Part shown: in pieces, positions 24,719-34,145 of the stretch | How positions within the stretch are numbered: position 1 is the first letter of the stretch | How the letters are laid out: each line of letters begins with the position of its first letter | Program-made: the position numbers and the translations under genes | Assembly (NCBI GenBank): GCA_036393295.1 | Contig: DASWHF010000068.1 | Coordinates: forward strand, 1-61,713 | Direction of reading: 5' to 3' | Length of the DNA: 61,713 nt | Source: DASWHF01 sp036393295 | GTDB lineage: Bacteria > Pseudomonadota > Gammaproteobacteria > Acidiferrobacterales > UBA6901 | The notes under the pieces: model-generated | What the model was told of the DNA's origin: nothing | The model's input: the letters and a program-made list of their open reading frames with translations, nothing else | The model's database searches: none

Positions 24719-25293
24719 ACGACATCAACAAGCTGTTCCGCGCATCCGTGCTGGCCGCCGTGCCGCTGCTGTTCGCCGCCTGCAGCGACGAGCCGGCGAG
24801 CGCCGTCACGCCCCGGGTCATGGCCGACAATCTGCACCTGGTGCTCGAGACCGACCGGACCGTGTACACCCGCCTCATCGTCAATCGCCTGCAGAACGAG
24901 GAAAAGGTCATCAAGGCCAGCGAGCACTGGAAGGAGGACAAGGCGCTGGTGCTGCCGGCGCAGATGTTCCGCGCCGGCGCCGAGATGGTGCGGGACAAGG
25001 GCGCCGGCTTCAGCTATTCGCTGCTGTCGCTGTGGCCGGTGAACAAGCAGAACGCGCCGAAGACCGGGCAGGAGGAGGCCGGCCTCAAGTACGTCGCCGA
25101 CCACAAGGGCGAGAACTACTACGGCGAGGAGACCCTGGGCGGCAGGAAATACTTCACCGCCGTGTACGCCGACATCGCCGTGGCGCCGGCCTGCGTGACC
25201 TGCCACAACGAGCACAAGGACACGCCGCGGAGCGATTTCAAGATCGGCGACGTGATGGGCGGGGTGGTGATCCGCATTCCGCTCGACGGCTGA
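24715..25293 (+). CDS. DUF3365 (Tll0287-like) haem lipoprotein
   Basis: A 192-residue lipoprotein: a short signal ends in LLFAAC, with Cys23 as the lipidated residue. The body is of the DUF3365/Tll0287-like type, a PAS-like haem-binding fold. A single haem c motif CVTCHNEH begins at residue 160, followed by the conserved KIGDVMGGVVIRIPL ending. Such domains are periplasmic sensors or small electron/NO-binding proteins. The start overlaps the stop of the multihaem cytochrome gene, so it is the last gene of the operon. An NO- or redox-binding role is inference. Confidence 0.85.
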   Translation: MNDINKLFRASVLAAVPLLFAACSDEPASAVTPRVMADNLHLVLETDRTVYTRLIVNRLQNEEKVIKASEHWKEDKALVLPAQMFRAGAEMVRDKGAGFSYSLLSLWPVNKQNAPKTGQEEAGLKYVADHKGENYYGEETLGGRKYFTAVYADIAVAPACVTCHNEHKDTPRSDFKIGDVMGGVVIRIPLDG

Positions 25294-25342
25294 GCGCCGC
25301 GGGCGCGCCGCGCGACCGGACGGAGAGGCGTCCCGGCCGCCG

Positions 25343-26794
25343 TCACGCGGCGGCGGCCAGCGCCTCGTCGTAGAGCGCGAGGTAATCGCGCGCGCTGTGC
25401 TCCCAGCTGTGGTCCTGGGCCATGCCGGTGCGCATCGTTTGTTCCCACACCCGCGGCTGGCGGTAGAGCGCGAGCGCGCGTTGCACGGCCGCGATCAGCG
25501 CCGCGGCGTTCGGCCGGTCGAACGCCACGCCGCTGGCGATGCCGGCGGCGAGCGCCTCCGGCGTGGCGTCGATCACGGTGTCGGCCAGCCCGCCGACCCG
25601 GTGCACGATCGGCACGCAGCCGTAGCGCAGGCTGTAGAGCTGATTGAGCCCGCAGGGCTCGAAGCGCGACGGCATGAGGAAGGCGTCGCTGCCGGCCTCG
25701 ATGCGGTGCGCGAGCGCCTCGACGTAGCCGATGCGGACCGCGAGCCGGCCGGGGAAGCGTCGCGCCAGCTCGCGCAGCGCCTGCTGAAACCGTGCCTCGC
25801 CGGTGCCGAGCATCGCGACTTGCGCCGGCAGCGCGAGGATTGCCGGCAGCGCCGCGATCGTCAGGTCGATGCCCTTCTGCTCGACCATGCGCCCGATGTT
25901 TCCCAGCAACAGCACGTCGTCATCCGGCGCGAGGCCGAATTCGTCCTGCAAGGCGCGCTTGTTCGCGCGCCGCGCCGCGAGATCGCCGGCGTGGAAGGGC
26001 CGGGCGAGCGCCGGATCACGCGCCGGATCCCAGTCGACGGTATCGATGCCGTTGAGGATGCCGCGCAACACGCCGGCACGATGACGGAGCAGGCCGTCGA
26101 GGCCGCAACCGAAGGCCGGCGTCTGGATCTCGCGCGCGTACCCAGGGCTGACGGTGGTCAGCCGGTCGGCGAACGCGAGCCCGGCCTTGATGAGCGACAG
26201 CTGGCCGTGGAACTCGAGCGCGTCCGGATGCCACCACTCCGACGGTAACCCGAGACGGTCGAACACGGGCCGCGGGAACAGTCCCTGGTAGGCGAGATTA
26301 TGGATGGTGAAGACTGTCGCCGGCCGGGCCGCTTGCCGCGACAGCAGCGCCGGCACCAACCCGGTCTGCCAGTCGTTGGCGTGCACCAGCGCCGGCCGCC
26401 AGTCGAGCCGGGCCCGCCCGTCGGCGATCGCCGCCACGGCCTGCGCGAACAGCGCGAAGCGCTCGGCGTTGTCGCGCCAGGCCACGCCGTCGGGAGCGAG
26501 ATAGGGGTTGCCGGGACGGTCGTAGGCCGGCGGGAAATCGACCAGCCAGGCCGGCACGTCGCCGGGCAGGCGGGTTTCGAGCAGACGCACGCGTCCGCGC
26601 ACCGCCGGCAGATCGAGCTCGGCCACGCAGCGCGGCGACGGCGCCCGCGCCAGGGCGTCGCGGTAGCCCGGCATCACCAGGCGGGCATCGCTGCCGAGGC
26701 GCCGCAGCGCCGCCGGCAGGCTGCCGGCGACGTCGCCCAGCCCCCCGGTCTTCATCAGCGGCAAGGCCTCGCTGGCGGCGTAGAGAATTTTCAT
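25343..26794 (-). CDS. glgA: Glycogen synthase (ADP-glucose type)
   Basis: Transfers glucose from ADP-glucose to the growing glucan. The 483-residue GT5 protein starts at ATG 26794 with MKILYAASEALPLMKTGGLGDV, where KTGGLGD is the ADP-glucose-binding loop. HANDWQTGL and NIGRMVEQKG mark the two Rossmann halves. The acid segment SRFEPCGLNQLYSLRYG carries the conserved Glu. It diverges from glgC across 193 bp that hold no other gene. Confidence 0.96.
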   Translation of the reverse strand: MKILYAASEALPLMKTGGLGDVAGSLPAALRRLGSDARLVMPGYRDALARAPSPRCVAELDLPAVRGRVRLLETRLPGDVPAWLVDFPPAYDRPGNPYLAPDGVAWRDNAERFALFAQAVAAIADGRARLDWRPALVHANDWQTGLVPALLSRQAARPATVFTIHNLAYQGLFPRPVFDRLGLPSEWWHPDALEFHGQLSLIKAGLAFADRLTTVSPGYAREIQTPAFGCGLDGLLRHRAGVLRGILNGIDTVDWDPARDPALARPFHAGDLAARRANKRALQDEFGLAPDDDVLLLGNIGRMVEQKGIDLTIAALPAILALPAQVAMLGTGEARFQQALRELARRFPGRLAVRIGYVEALAHRIEAGSDAFLMPSRFEPCGLNQLYSLRYGCVPIVHRVGGLADTVIDATPEALAAGIASGVAFDRPNAAALIAAVQRALALYRQPRVWEQTMRTGMAQDHSWEHSARDYLALYDEALAAAA

Positions 26795-26987
26795 GGTCGG
26801 CGGGTTCGCCTGCTCGATATCGTTGTTTGATGGATCCGCATTACACGAGCATTGCACTCTGGTTTGGCGACGGCCTGCGCCCGGTTTCGCGCGGCCGCGG
26901 AAGCATGGTAAGGTATTTTTCGTGATGCCGACAGTCGTCGTGAGCGGCGCGCCGGGTCGCGATACAAGGAACGGGGGTGAGGGAGCA

Positions 26988-28256
26988 ATGAAAAGAGAGC
27001 AGTCGCCACGCTTCGTCAGCCGTCTCACGCGCGACACGTTGGCGCTGATCCTCGCGGGCGGGCGCGGCACGCGGCTCAAGCACCTCACCGAGTGGCGGGT
27101 GAAGCCGGCGGTGCCGTTCGGCGGCAAGTTCCGCATCATCGATTTCCCGCTCTCCAATTGCATCAACTCGGGCATCCGCCGTGTCGGCGTGCTGACCCAG
27201 TACAAGGCGCATTCCCTGATCCAGCACATCCAGAAGGGCTGGGGGTTCCTGCGCGGCGAGTTCGGCGAATTCGTCGAGCTGATGCCGGCGCAGCAGCGCA
27301 TCGCGACCTCGTGGTACTCGGGCACCGCCGATGCGGTCTACCAGAACATCGATATCATCCGCAATCACGATCCGGCCTACGTGCTGATACTGGCCGGCGA
27401 TCACATCTACAAGATGGACTACGGCCCAATGCTTGCCTTCCACCTGGAGCACAACGCCGACATGACGGTCGGCTGCATCGAGGTGCCGCGCGAGCGCGCC
27501 AGCGCCTTCGGCGTGATGAAGGTCGACGCGGACGGCCGCACGCTCGAGTTCCTGGAGAAGCCGGCCAACCCGGAGCCGATTCCCGGACGCGAGAACCTGG
27601 TGCTGGCGTCGATGGGGATTTACGTCTTCAACACGCAGTTCCTCTACGAGCAGCTCATCCGCGACGCCGACACGCCGAATTCCAATCACGATTTCGGCAA
27701 GGATATCATTCCCGCGGCGATCGACAACTACCGGGTGATGGCCTATCCGTTCCGCGACGCGCACAGCGGCGCGCAGGCCTATTGGCGCGATGTCGGCACC
27801 GTGGACGCCTTCTGGCAGGCCAATCTCGAGCTGGTCGACGCGGTGCCGGAGCTGAATCTCTACGACGAGGAGTGGCCGATCTGGACCTACCAGGAGCAGC
27901 TCCCGCCGGCCAAGTTCATCTACGACGACGAGGACCGCCTGGGGCTCGCGGTGAACTCGATGGTGTCCGGCGGTTGCATCATCTCGGGCGCGGTGGTGCG
28001 GCGTTCGCTGCTGTTCTCCAATGTGCGTCTCGACGCCAACGCCAGCGTCACGCAGTCGGTGGTGCTGCCGGACGTGACGATCAACCGCGGCTGCCGGGTG
28101 CAGCGCGCCGTCATCGACAAGGGCTGCATCCTGCCGGCCGGCACGGTGATCGGCGAGGACCCGGACGAGGACGCCAAGCGGTTTTATGTCTCGCCGGGCG
28201 GCGTGGTGCTGGTGACACCGGAGATGCTCGGGCAGGAACTGCACTATGTCCGATGA
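26988..28256 (+). CDS. glgC: Glucose-1-phosphate adenylyltransferase
   Basis: Makes ADP-glucose, the committed step of bacterial glycogen synthesis and its usual allosteric control point. The 422-residue protein carries the nucleotide loop ILAGGRGTRL at residues 21-30. KPAVPFGGKFRIIDFPLSN, WYSGTADAVYQNI, LAGDHIYKMDY and EKPANP are all canonical. C-terminal left-handed beta-helix repeats (residues 310-400) contain hexapeptide-like turns. The ATG at 26988 has GAGGGAG upstream. It overlaps the GH57 gene by 11 bases. Confidence 0.97.
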   Translation: MKREQSPRFVSRLTRDTLALILAGGRGTRLKHLTEWRVKPAVPFGGKFRIIDFPLSNCINSGIRRVGVLTQYKAHSLIQHIQKGWGFLRGEFGEFVELMPAQQRIATSWYSGTADAVYQNIDIIRNHDPAYVLILAGDHIYKMDYGPMLAFHLEHNADMTVGCIEVPRERASAFGVMKVDADGRTLEFLEKPANPEPIPGRENLVLASMGIYVFNTQFLYEQLIRDADTPNSNHDFGKDIIPAAIDNYRVMAYPFRDAHSGAQAYWRDVGTVDAFWQANLELVDAVPELNLYDEEWPIWTYQEQLPPAKFIYDDEDRLGLAVNSMVSGGCIISGAVVRRSLLFSNVRLDANASVTQSVVLPDVTINRGCRVQRAVIDKGCILPAGTVIGEDPDEDAKRFYVSPGGVVLVTPEMLGQELHYVR

Positions 28257-29964
28257 GCCGCGCCTGCGGGTGGTGCTGTGCTGGCACATGCACCAGCCCG
28301 AGTACCGCGACCTGATGCGCGGCGATTATCAGCTCCCGTGGACGTATCTGCACGCCATCAAGGACTACGTCGACATGGCCGCGCACCTGGAGGCGCAGCC
28401 GGCGGCGCGCGCGGTGCTGAACTTCGCGCCGCTGCTGCTCGATCAGATCGACGACTACGCGCGACAGGTGCGCGGGTTTCTCACCAACCGCGTGGCGCTG
28501 AGCGACCCGCTGCTGGCGGCGCTCGCCGGCCCGGTGCTGCCGGGCGGCGTCGATGCGCGCCACGCATTGCTCGCCACCTGCCTGCGCGCCCACGAACGCC
28601 ATATGATCGGGCGCTTTCCGGCCTACCGGCGGCTCGCCGAGATGGCGCGCTGGCTGGACGCGCATCCGGACGTGATGCTCTACGTCGGCGATCAATTCCT
28701 CGTCGATCTGATCGTCTGGTATCACCTGGCCTGGCTGGGCGAGACCGTGCGCCGCAACGACGTGCGCGTCCGGCGGCTGATGGAACAGGCCAAGGGCTAT
28801 ACGTTGCACGATCGCCGCGAGCTGCTCGCGGTCGTCGGCGAGCTGCTGGGCGGCGTGATCGGACGCTACCGGCGGCTGGCCGAGGCCGGCCGGGTGGAGC
28901 TGTCGGTGACGCCCTACGGGCATCCGATCCTGCCGCTGCTCATCGACCTCGCCAGCGCGCGCGAAGCCCAGCCGCAGGCGGCATTGCCGCTGGCGCCGGC
29001 CTATCCCGGTGGCAGCGAGCGCGCGCGCCGGCACATCGAGGAGGGTCTTAAGGTGTTCGAGCGGCACTTCGGCTTCCGCCCGCAGGGCTGCTGGCCGGCG
29101 GAAGGCGCAGTCAGCATGCCGGCGCTCGAGCTGCTGGAAGAGGCCGGCCTGCGCTGGGCGGCGAGCGGCCAGAACGTCTATCGCAACAGTCGCCGGCCGC
29201 CGGACGCGGCGGGCAAGGCACCGCCGCTGCCGGACCTCGCCTGCCTGCATCGGCCGTATACCGTCGGCGATGGCCGGCTCGCCTGCTTTTTCCGCGACGA
29301 CGGCCTGTCCGATGCCATCGGCTTCCGCTACGCCGACTGGCACGCCGACGACGCCGTCGGCGAGCTCATCCACAATCTGGAGCAGGTCGCCGACGCCTGC
29401 GAGGACCAGGCCGGCAGCGTGGTCGCGATCATCATGGACGGCGAGAACGCCTGGGAGCATTACCCCGAGAATGCCTATTACTTCCTGTCGACGCTGTACC
29501 GCCGGTTGAGCGAGCACCCCGGCCTCGAGTTGACCACGTTCTCCGCCTGTCTCGATGCCGGGCCGCCGGCCGCGAAGCTCGATCGGCTGGTCGCCGGCAG
29601 CTGGGTGTATGGCACCCTGTCGACCTGGATCGGCGAGGCCGACAAGAACCGCGCCTGGGACATTCTGGTGGACGCCAAGCGCGCCTACGACGAGGTCATG
29701 GCGGAAGGCCGGCTCGACGCATCGGCGCGCGCGCGGGCCGAACGCCAGCTCGCGGTCTGCGAGGGGTCGGACTGGTTCTGGTGGTTCGGCGACAAGAACC
29801 CGGCCGGCACGGTGCGCGACTTCGAGCGCCTCTACCGCCTGCACCTCGCCAATCTCTACCAGCTCCTCGGCCGTGAGCCGCCGCAGTACCTGTCGCAGCG
29901 CCTGAGCTTCGGCGGCGGCGCACCGGCGCTGGGCGGCGTCATGCTGCCGGGCCAGAACGGCTGA
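28246..29964 (+). CDS. GH57 alpha-amylase-type glycoside hydrolase
   Basis: A 572-residue cytoplasmic GH57 enzyme. Motif 1 is WHMHQPEYRD (residues 13-22), the nucleophile motif is GCWPAEGA with Glu286, and the acid/base motif is IIMDGENAWEHY with Asp398. This HQP-type differs from the DUF1957 branching type at 16186-17781. It likely cleaves or transfers alpha-1,4 glucan chains (amylase or 4-alpha-glucanotransferase); the reaction cannot be fixed from sequence. The start overlaps glgC, so co-expression with ADP-glucose synthesis is expected. Confidence 0.9.
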   Translation: MSDEPRLRVVLCWHMHQPEYRDLMRGDYQLPWTYLHAIKDYVDMAAHLEAQPAARAVLNFAPLLLDQIDDYARQVRGFLTNRVALSDPLLAALAGPVLPGGVDARHALLATCLRAHERHMIGRFPAYRRLAEMARWLDAHPDVMLYVGDQFLVDLIVWYHLAWLGETVRRNDVRVRRLMEQAKGYTLHDRRELLAVVGELLGGVIGRYRRLAEAGRVELSVTPYGHPILPLLIDLASAREAQPQAALPLAPAYPGGSERARRHIEEGLKVFERHFGFRPQGCWPAEGAVSMPALELLEEAGLRWAASGQNVYRNSRRPPDAAGKAPPLPDLACLHRPYTVGDGRLACFFRDDGLSDAIGFRYADWHADDAVGELIHNLEQVADACEDQAGSVVAIIMDGENAWEHYPENAYYFLSTLYRRLSEHPGLELTTFSACLDAGPPAAKLDRLVAGSWVYGTLSTWIGEADKNRAWDILVDAKRAYDEVMAEGRLDASARARAERQLAVCEGSDWFWWFGDKNPAGTVRDFERLYRLHLANLYQLLGREPPQYLSQRLSFGGGAPALGGVMLPGQNG

Positions 29965-29977
29965 CTGCATCTACGGG

Positions 29978-30080
29978 TTGTAGGCGGGGCTTCCAGCCCC
30001 GCCGTGCACGGCGTCGACCGCATTGCGGGTCTGTCCGGGCGCCGGGCTTCGATCGCGGGGCAAGATGCCCCGCCTACAAT
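29978..30080. repeat. Double-hairpin intergenic repeat (GGCGGGGC family)
   Basis: The left arm TTGTAGGCGGGGCTTCCAG... and the right arm ...CAAGATGCCCCGCCTACAA are inverted copies, each with its own GGGGC/GCCCC hairpin. It is nearly identical to 1433-1510. It sits between two convergent genes, 13 bases after the GH57 stop and 3 bases before the glucan phosphorylase stop, so it may serve both as terminator. Confidence 0.87.
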
Positions 30081-30083
30081 TTA

Positions 30084-32684
30084 TTACAACCAGATCATCA
30101 ATCCCATCTCGTAGCGATGCGCCAGCGCGGTGTGGAAGGGGAACAGCCGGATCTTGTAATACTGCAGGCCCGCGATGTTGGTGAGCAGGTCGAGCGAGAA
30201 CACCGTCTCGCCGTGCTCGTTGACCGTGCCGGGTGTGAAGATGTAGGTCGCCTGCTGGGCGAAGTCGCCGTTCTCGGCCTCCACGCCGACCAGGCATTCC
30301 ATGAGGAAATCGTCCGCGGCCAGGCCGTTCAGATGGGCGGCGACCCGGATCGGCAGGGCCTCGCCGGCCGCGATCTCCTGCGGGGCGGCATCCAGCCGCC
30401 GGACGCGCACCTGCGGCCACAGCCGCCCGACCTGCTTGCGCCACTCGGCGAGCTGCTTGGCGCGCGCGTAATCGTTGCCGCTCAGGATCAGTCGCTCTTT
30501 GCGCGCCAGCGTGTAGTAGTTGCGCACGTAGTCCATGGCCATGCGCTGCGAGTTGAAATGCGGCATGATCGACTTCATCGACGCCTTGGATTTTTTCACC
30601 CAACCTTCCGAATAGCCGTGGCCGTTGCGCGCGTAGTAGAGCGGCACGACCTGCTTCTCGAGGATGTCGAGCAGCTCCTCGCCTTCCTCGCGGTCGCGGT
30701 AGGCCTTGTCGTACTGCGGGCCGTGCGGGGTGATGGCCCAGCCGTTCTCGCCGTTGTAACCCTCGCCCCACCAGCCGTCGAGCACGCTCAGGTTGATCAC
30801 GCCGTTGATGCCGGCCTTCTGCCCCGAGGTGCCGCTCGCCTCCAGCGGGTATTCGGGAGTGTTGACCCACACGTCGACGCCCGTGACCAGCTTGCGCGCC
30901 AGCGACAGGTCGTAGCCTTCCAGCAATACGATCCTGCCTTCGAACTCCGGCCGCTGGGCGAACTCGTGGATTACCTTGATGAGCTGCTGTCCGGGGATGT
31001 CATGCGGGTGCGCCTTGCCGGCGAAGATCAGGATCATCGGCCGCTGCGGATCGCTGAGCAGGCGCGCCAGCCGCGCCGGATCCTGGAACATCAGGGCGGC
31101 GCGCTTGTAGGTCGCGAAGCGCCGCGCGAAGCCGATGATCAGCAGATCGGTTTCCTGCGGCGACAAATGCTCGGTGTAACGCTCGACCAGCGCCTCGCTG
31201 CAGCCGTTGCGGCGGTGCTGGAAGCGCGCGCGGCGCAGCACTTCGGCGAGCATCTCGCTCTTCAGCGACTGGCGCAGGCTCCAGTAGCTGTGATCGGGGA
31301 TGTCGTCGATCAGCTCCCAGAATTCGGGATTCAGCAGCTCGTTGCGCCAGCTGCCGCCGAAGCGCATGTCGAACATGTTGGTCCATTCGCGCGCCAGGAA
31401 GGTTTGCACGTGCACGCCGTTGGTGATGTGGCCGATCGGATTCTCATCCGGCGCGAGCTGCGGCCAGATATAGGACTCCATGCGCGACGCGACCTGGCCG
31501 TGGATGCGGCTCACGCCGTTGCGGAAGCGCGAGCCGCGCAGCGCCAGCGCCGTCTGGTTGAAGCCCTTCTCGGCCACCGGGCTGGCGCCGAGCGCATGGA
31601 AGGCGGGCGGGTCCAGCCCGCATTGCCGGATGAAGTCCGCAAAGTAGGTATCTATCAGCTCGTGATCGAAGATGTCGTGGCCGGCGGCTACCGGGGTATG
31701 GGTGGTGAACACGGTGTTGCCGGCGACCGTCTCGAACGCGGCGTCGAAGCCGAGGCCGCCGGTGACCAGCTCGCGGCAGCGTTCCAGGATCTGGAACGCG
31801 GCGTGCCCCTCGTTGATGTGCCAGACCGTCGGGTGGATGCCGATGGCGCGCAGCGCGCGCACGCCGCCGATGCCCAGCACGATCTCCTGCTGGATGCGCG
31901 TGTGGATGTCGCCGCCGTAGAGCTGGTAGGTGATGGCGCGGTCGGGCTCGGCGTTCTCGGGCAGGTCGCTGTCGAGCAGGAAGAGGGTGATGCGCCCGGT
32001 CTTGGCCCGCCAGACCTTGAGCACGACCGTGCGCCCGGGCAGGGCGACCTCGACGTGGATCTCCTTGCCGTTGGCGTCGGCCGCCGGCTCCACCGGCAGG
32101 TCGCCGAAGTCGGTCGGCGTGTAGTGGGCGATCTGCGTGCCCTGGCCGTCGATGGTCTGGGTGAAGTAACCCTGGCGGTACAGCAGGCCGACCGCCACGA
32201 ACGGCAGCCCGAGATCGCTGGCCGCCTTGCAGTGGTCGCCGGCGAGAATGCCGAGACCCCCGGAGTAGACCGGAAAGCTCTCGTGGAAGCCGAACTCCGC
32301 GCAGAAGTAGGCGATCAGGTCTTCCTGGGGATCGAGCAGCCGGCCGGCCTCCGGCGCGATGGTCTCGGCGTGGTAGGTGTCGTAGCCCGACAGGACGCGG
32401 TTGTAGTCCTCGACGTAGATGCGATCCTCGGCGGCCTGCTCGAGCCGCTCCTGGGAAACGCGCCGCAGGAACACCTTGGGGTTGTGGCCGCAGGACTCCC
32501 ACAGCTCGCGGTCGAGGCGGTAGAACAAGCCGCGCGCCTGCCGATCCCAGCTGTAGAGCAGGTCGTTGGCGATCTCGGTCAGCCGCTTGAGGCGTTGCGG
32601 CACGCGCGGCTGGACCTCCAGGGTGAAGCGCGTGCTCAGCGTGTCGCCTCGCGTCAGCGAGCGGGGCGGAACCTCAGAGGTCAT
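30084..32684 (-). CDS. glgP: Alpha-glucan phosphorylase
   Basis: Releases glucose 1-phosphate from glycogen by phosphorolysis. The 866-residue protein is of the short alpha-glucan phosphorylase type with an N-terminal DUF3417 region (residues 20-130). CAEFGFHESFPVYSGGLGILAGDH near 128-149, WHINEGHAAF, THTPVAAGHD and GHITNGVH are conserved. EASGTSGQKAGINGV contains the PLP lysine. GGVRALRAIGI precedes the WHINEGH helix. The gene completes a glycogen set (glgA, glgC, two GH57 enzymes, phosphorylase). It is transcribed away from tRNA-Leu on the same strand. Confidence 0.94.
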   Translation of the reverse strand: MTSEVPPRSLTRGDTLSTRFTLEVQPRVPQRLKRLTEIANDLLYSWDRQARGLFYRLDRELWESCGHNPKVFLRRVSQERLEQAAEDRIYVEDYNRVLSGYDTYHAETIAPEAGRLLDPQEDLIAYFCAEFGFHESFPVYSGGLGILAGDHCKAASDLGLPFVAVGLLYRQGYFTQTIDGQGTQIAHYTPTDFGDLPVEPAADANGKEIHVEVALPGRTVVLKVWRAKTGRITLFLLDSDLPENAEPDRAITYQLYGGDIHTRIQQEIVLGIGGVRALRAIGIHPTVWHINEGHAAFQILERCRELVTGGLGFDAAFETVAGNTVFTTHTPVAAGHDIFDHELIDTYFADFIRQCGLDPPAFHALGASPVAEKGFNQTALALRGSRFRNGVSRIHGQVASRMESYIWPQLAPDENPIGHITNGVHVQTFLAREWTNMFDMRFGGSWRNELLNPEFWELIDDIPDHSYWSLRQSLKSEMLAEVLRRARFQHRRNGCSEALVERYTEHLSPQETDLLIIGFARRFATYKRAALMFQDPARLARLLSDPQRPMILIFAGKAHPHDIPGQQLIKVIHEFAQRPEFEGRIVLLEGYDLSLARKLVTGVDVWVNTPEYPLEASGTSGQKAGINGVINLSVLDGWWGEGYNGENGWAITPHGPQYDKAYRDREEGEELLDILEKQVVPLYYARNGHGYSEGWVKKSKASMKSIMPHFNSQRMAMDYVRNYYTLARKERLILSGNDYARAKQLAEWRKQVGRLWPQVRVRRLDAAPQEIAAGEALPIRVAAHLNGLAADDFLMECLVGVEAENGDFAQQATYIFTPGTVNEHGETVFSLDLLTNIAGLQYYKIRLFPFHTALAHRYEMGLMIWL

Positions 32685-32701
32685 GGTCGCATCACTCGTC
32701 G

Positions 32702-32721
32702 GCCGCCCGCGTTCGGGCGGC
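32702..32721. other. Hairpin between tRNA-Leu and glgP
   Basis: GCCGCCCG pairs perfectly with CGGGCGGC around a 4-nt loop (CGTT). There is no T-tract on either side, so it is not a standard intrinsic terminator. It may mark processing between the tRNA and a possible read-through glgP transcript. Confidence 0.5.
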
Positions 32722-32734
32722 TCAGTTGGTAAGC

Positions 32735-32821
32735 TGGTACCGAGGGTCGGAGTCGAACCGACACGGTGTCACCACCACCGGATTTTGAGTCCGGCGCGTC
32801 TACCAGTTCCGCCACCCCGGC
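32735..32821 (-). tRNA. tRNA-Leu (anticodon CAA)
   Basis: An 87-nt class II tRNA read on the minus strand. The acceptor pairs GCCGGGG with CCTCGGT using two G-U pairs. The D-arm is GGCGGAACTGGTAGACGC, and the anticodon stem-loop is CCGGA-CTCAAAA-TCCGG with anticodon CAA. A long variable arm and a T-arm GTCGG-TTCGACT-CCGAC follow, and CCA is encoded. Confidence 0.97.
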
Positions 32822-32832
32822 ACATGGGCGCC

Positions 32833-32861
32833 AGTATAGCCATTACAGTCCGGCGAAAACA
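32833..32861 (-). promoter_or_regulatory. Probable promoter of tRNA-Leu
   Basis: On the minus strand TATACT (32833-32838) lies 12 bases before the tRNA 5' end, with TGTTTT (32856-32861) 17 bp further upstream. The -10 element is good and the -35 element is weak. Transcription would begin only about five bases before the mature tRNA. Confidence 0.55.
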
Positions 32862-32890
32862 GTGGCCAGGGGTGGTATATATAGTCAGCG

Positions 32891-33919
32891 ATGCGCAAGT
32901 CCGATTTCCATTACGACCTCCCCCCCGAGCTGATCGCGCAGGCGCCGGCCGAGCCGCGCGGCGCGAGCCGGCTGCTGTGTCTCGACGGCGCGAGCGGCGC
33001 GCTCGCCGATCGCCGCTTTGCCGATCTGCCGCAGTGGCTGCGCGCCGGCGACCTGCTGGTGTTCAACGACACGCGCGTGATCCCGGCGCGCCTGATCGGC
33101 GCCAAGGACAGCGGCGGCAAGGTCGAGGCCCTGATCGAGCGCCCGCTCGACGAGCGCCGATGCCTGGCGCAGCTGCGCGTCAGCAAGACGCCGCGGCCCG
33201 GTCAGCGCATCACGCTCGATTGCGGCGCCGGCCTGACCGTGGTGGCGCGGCGCGGCGAGTTTTTCGAGCTGGCGACGGACGCGGAGGACACGCTCGCCGC
33301 GCTGCTCGATACCTGCGGCCATGTCCCGCTGCCGCCGTACATCGCCCGGCGCGACGAGCGCGCCGACCGCGAGCGCTATCAGACGGTCTACGCCCGGCAC
33401 GCCGGCGCCGTCGCGGCGCCGACCGCCGGCCTGCACTTCGATGCCGCGATGCTGGAAACGCTCGCGCAGCGCGGTGTCGAGCGCGCCATGGTCACCCTGC
33501 ACGTCGGCGCCGGCACCTTTCAGCCGCTGCGCGTCGAGAGCGTGGCGGACCATCGCATGCACAGCGAGTGGCTCGAGATCGACGCCGCGACCGCCGCCGC
33601 GGTCAACGCCGCGCGCGCCGCCGGCCGCCGGGTGGTCGCGGTCGGCACCACCGTGGTGCGGGCGCTGGAGAGCGCGGCGCGCGACGGCCGGGTCGAGCCC
33701 GTCCGGGGCGAAACCGATATCTTCATTTATCCCGGCTACCGCTTCCGCATCGTCGATGCGCTGCTCACCAACTTTCACCTGCCGGAGTCGACGCTGCTGA
33801 TGCTGGTGTGCGCCTTCGCCGGCACCGGGCCGGTGCTGGAGGCTTACCGGCACGCGGTGCGGTGCCGTTACCGCTTCTTCAGCTACGGCGACGCCATGTT
33901 CGTGACGCGCCGCGATTGA
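32891..33919 (+). CDS. queA: tRNA preQ1(34) S-adenosylmethionine ribosyltransferase-isomerase
   Basis: Penultimate-stage enzyme of queuosine synthesis: transfers and rearranges ribose from SAM onto preQ1-tRNA. The 342-residue protein begins MRKSDFHYDLPPELIAQ, and FNDTRVIPARL, GHVPLPPYI, AAPTAGLHFD, TLHVGAGTFQPLR and TNFHLPESTLLMLVCAF are all family motifs. In most gammaproteobacteria tgt follows directly, but here about 7.8 kb of other genes separates them. Confidence 0.97.
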   Translation: MRKSDFHYDLPPELIAQAPAEPRGASRLLCLDGASGALADRRFADLPQWLRAGDLLVFNDTRVIPARLIGAKDSGGKVEALIERPLDERRCLAQLRVSKTPRPGQRITLDCGAGLTVVARRGEFFELATDAEDTLAALLDTCGHVPLPPYIARRDERADRERYQTVYARHAGAVAAPTAGLHFDAAMLETLAQRGVERAMVTLHVGAGTFQPLRVESVADHRMHSEWLEIDAATAAAVNAARAAGRRVVAVGTTVVRALESAARDGRVEPVRGETDIFIYPGYRFRIVDALLTNFHLPESTLLMLVCAFAGTGPVLEAYRHAVRCRYRFFSYGDAMFVTRRD

Positions 33920-34145
33920 CGCCCGGCGTTTGAACCGGCGCGGCCGGCGCTGCGACTCATGCAGCGGAAGCGGTACGGGCCCGGTGGGTTATTTAAGGTT
34001 ATCGTGATATTCCGCACACCGCGGGTGCGGTGGCGGCTGGTATGATGAGGATGAATCGGTAAGAATAATAAAAGTCGGCCGGTACGGCCGGCGCGAGCCG
34101 GGAAGGCGGTCATCCACACTGGCACAAGAACAACGGGGGGATCGC

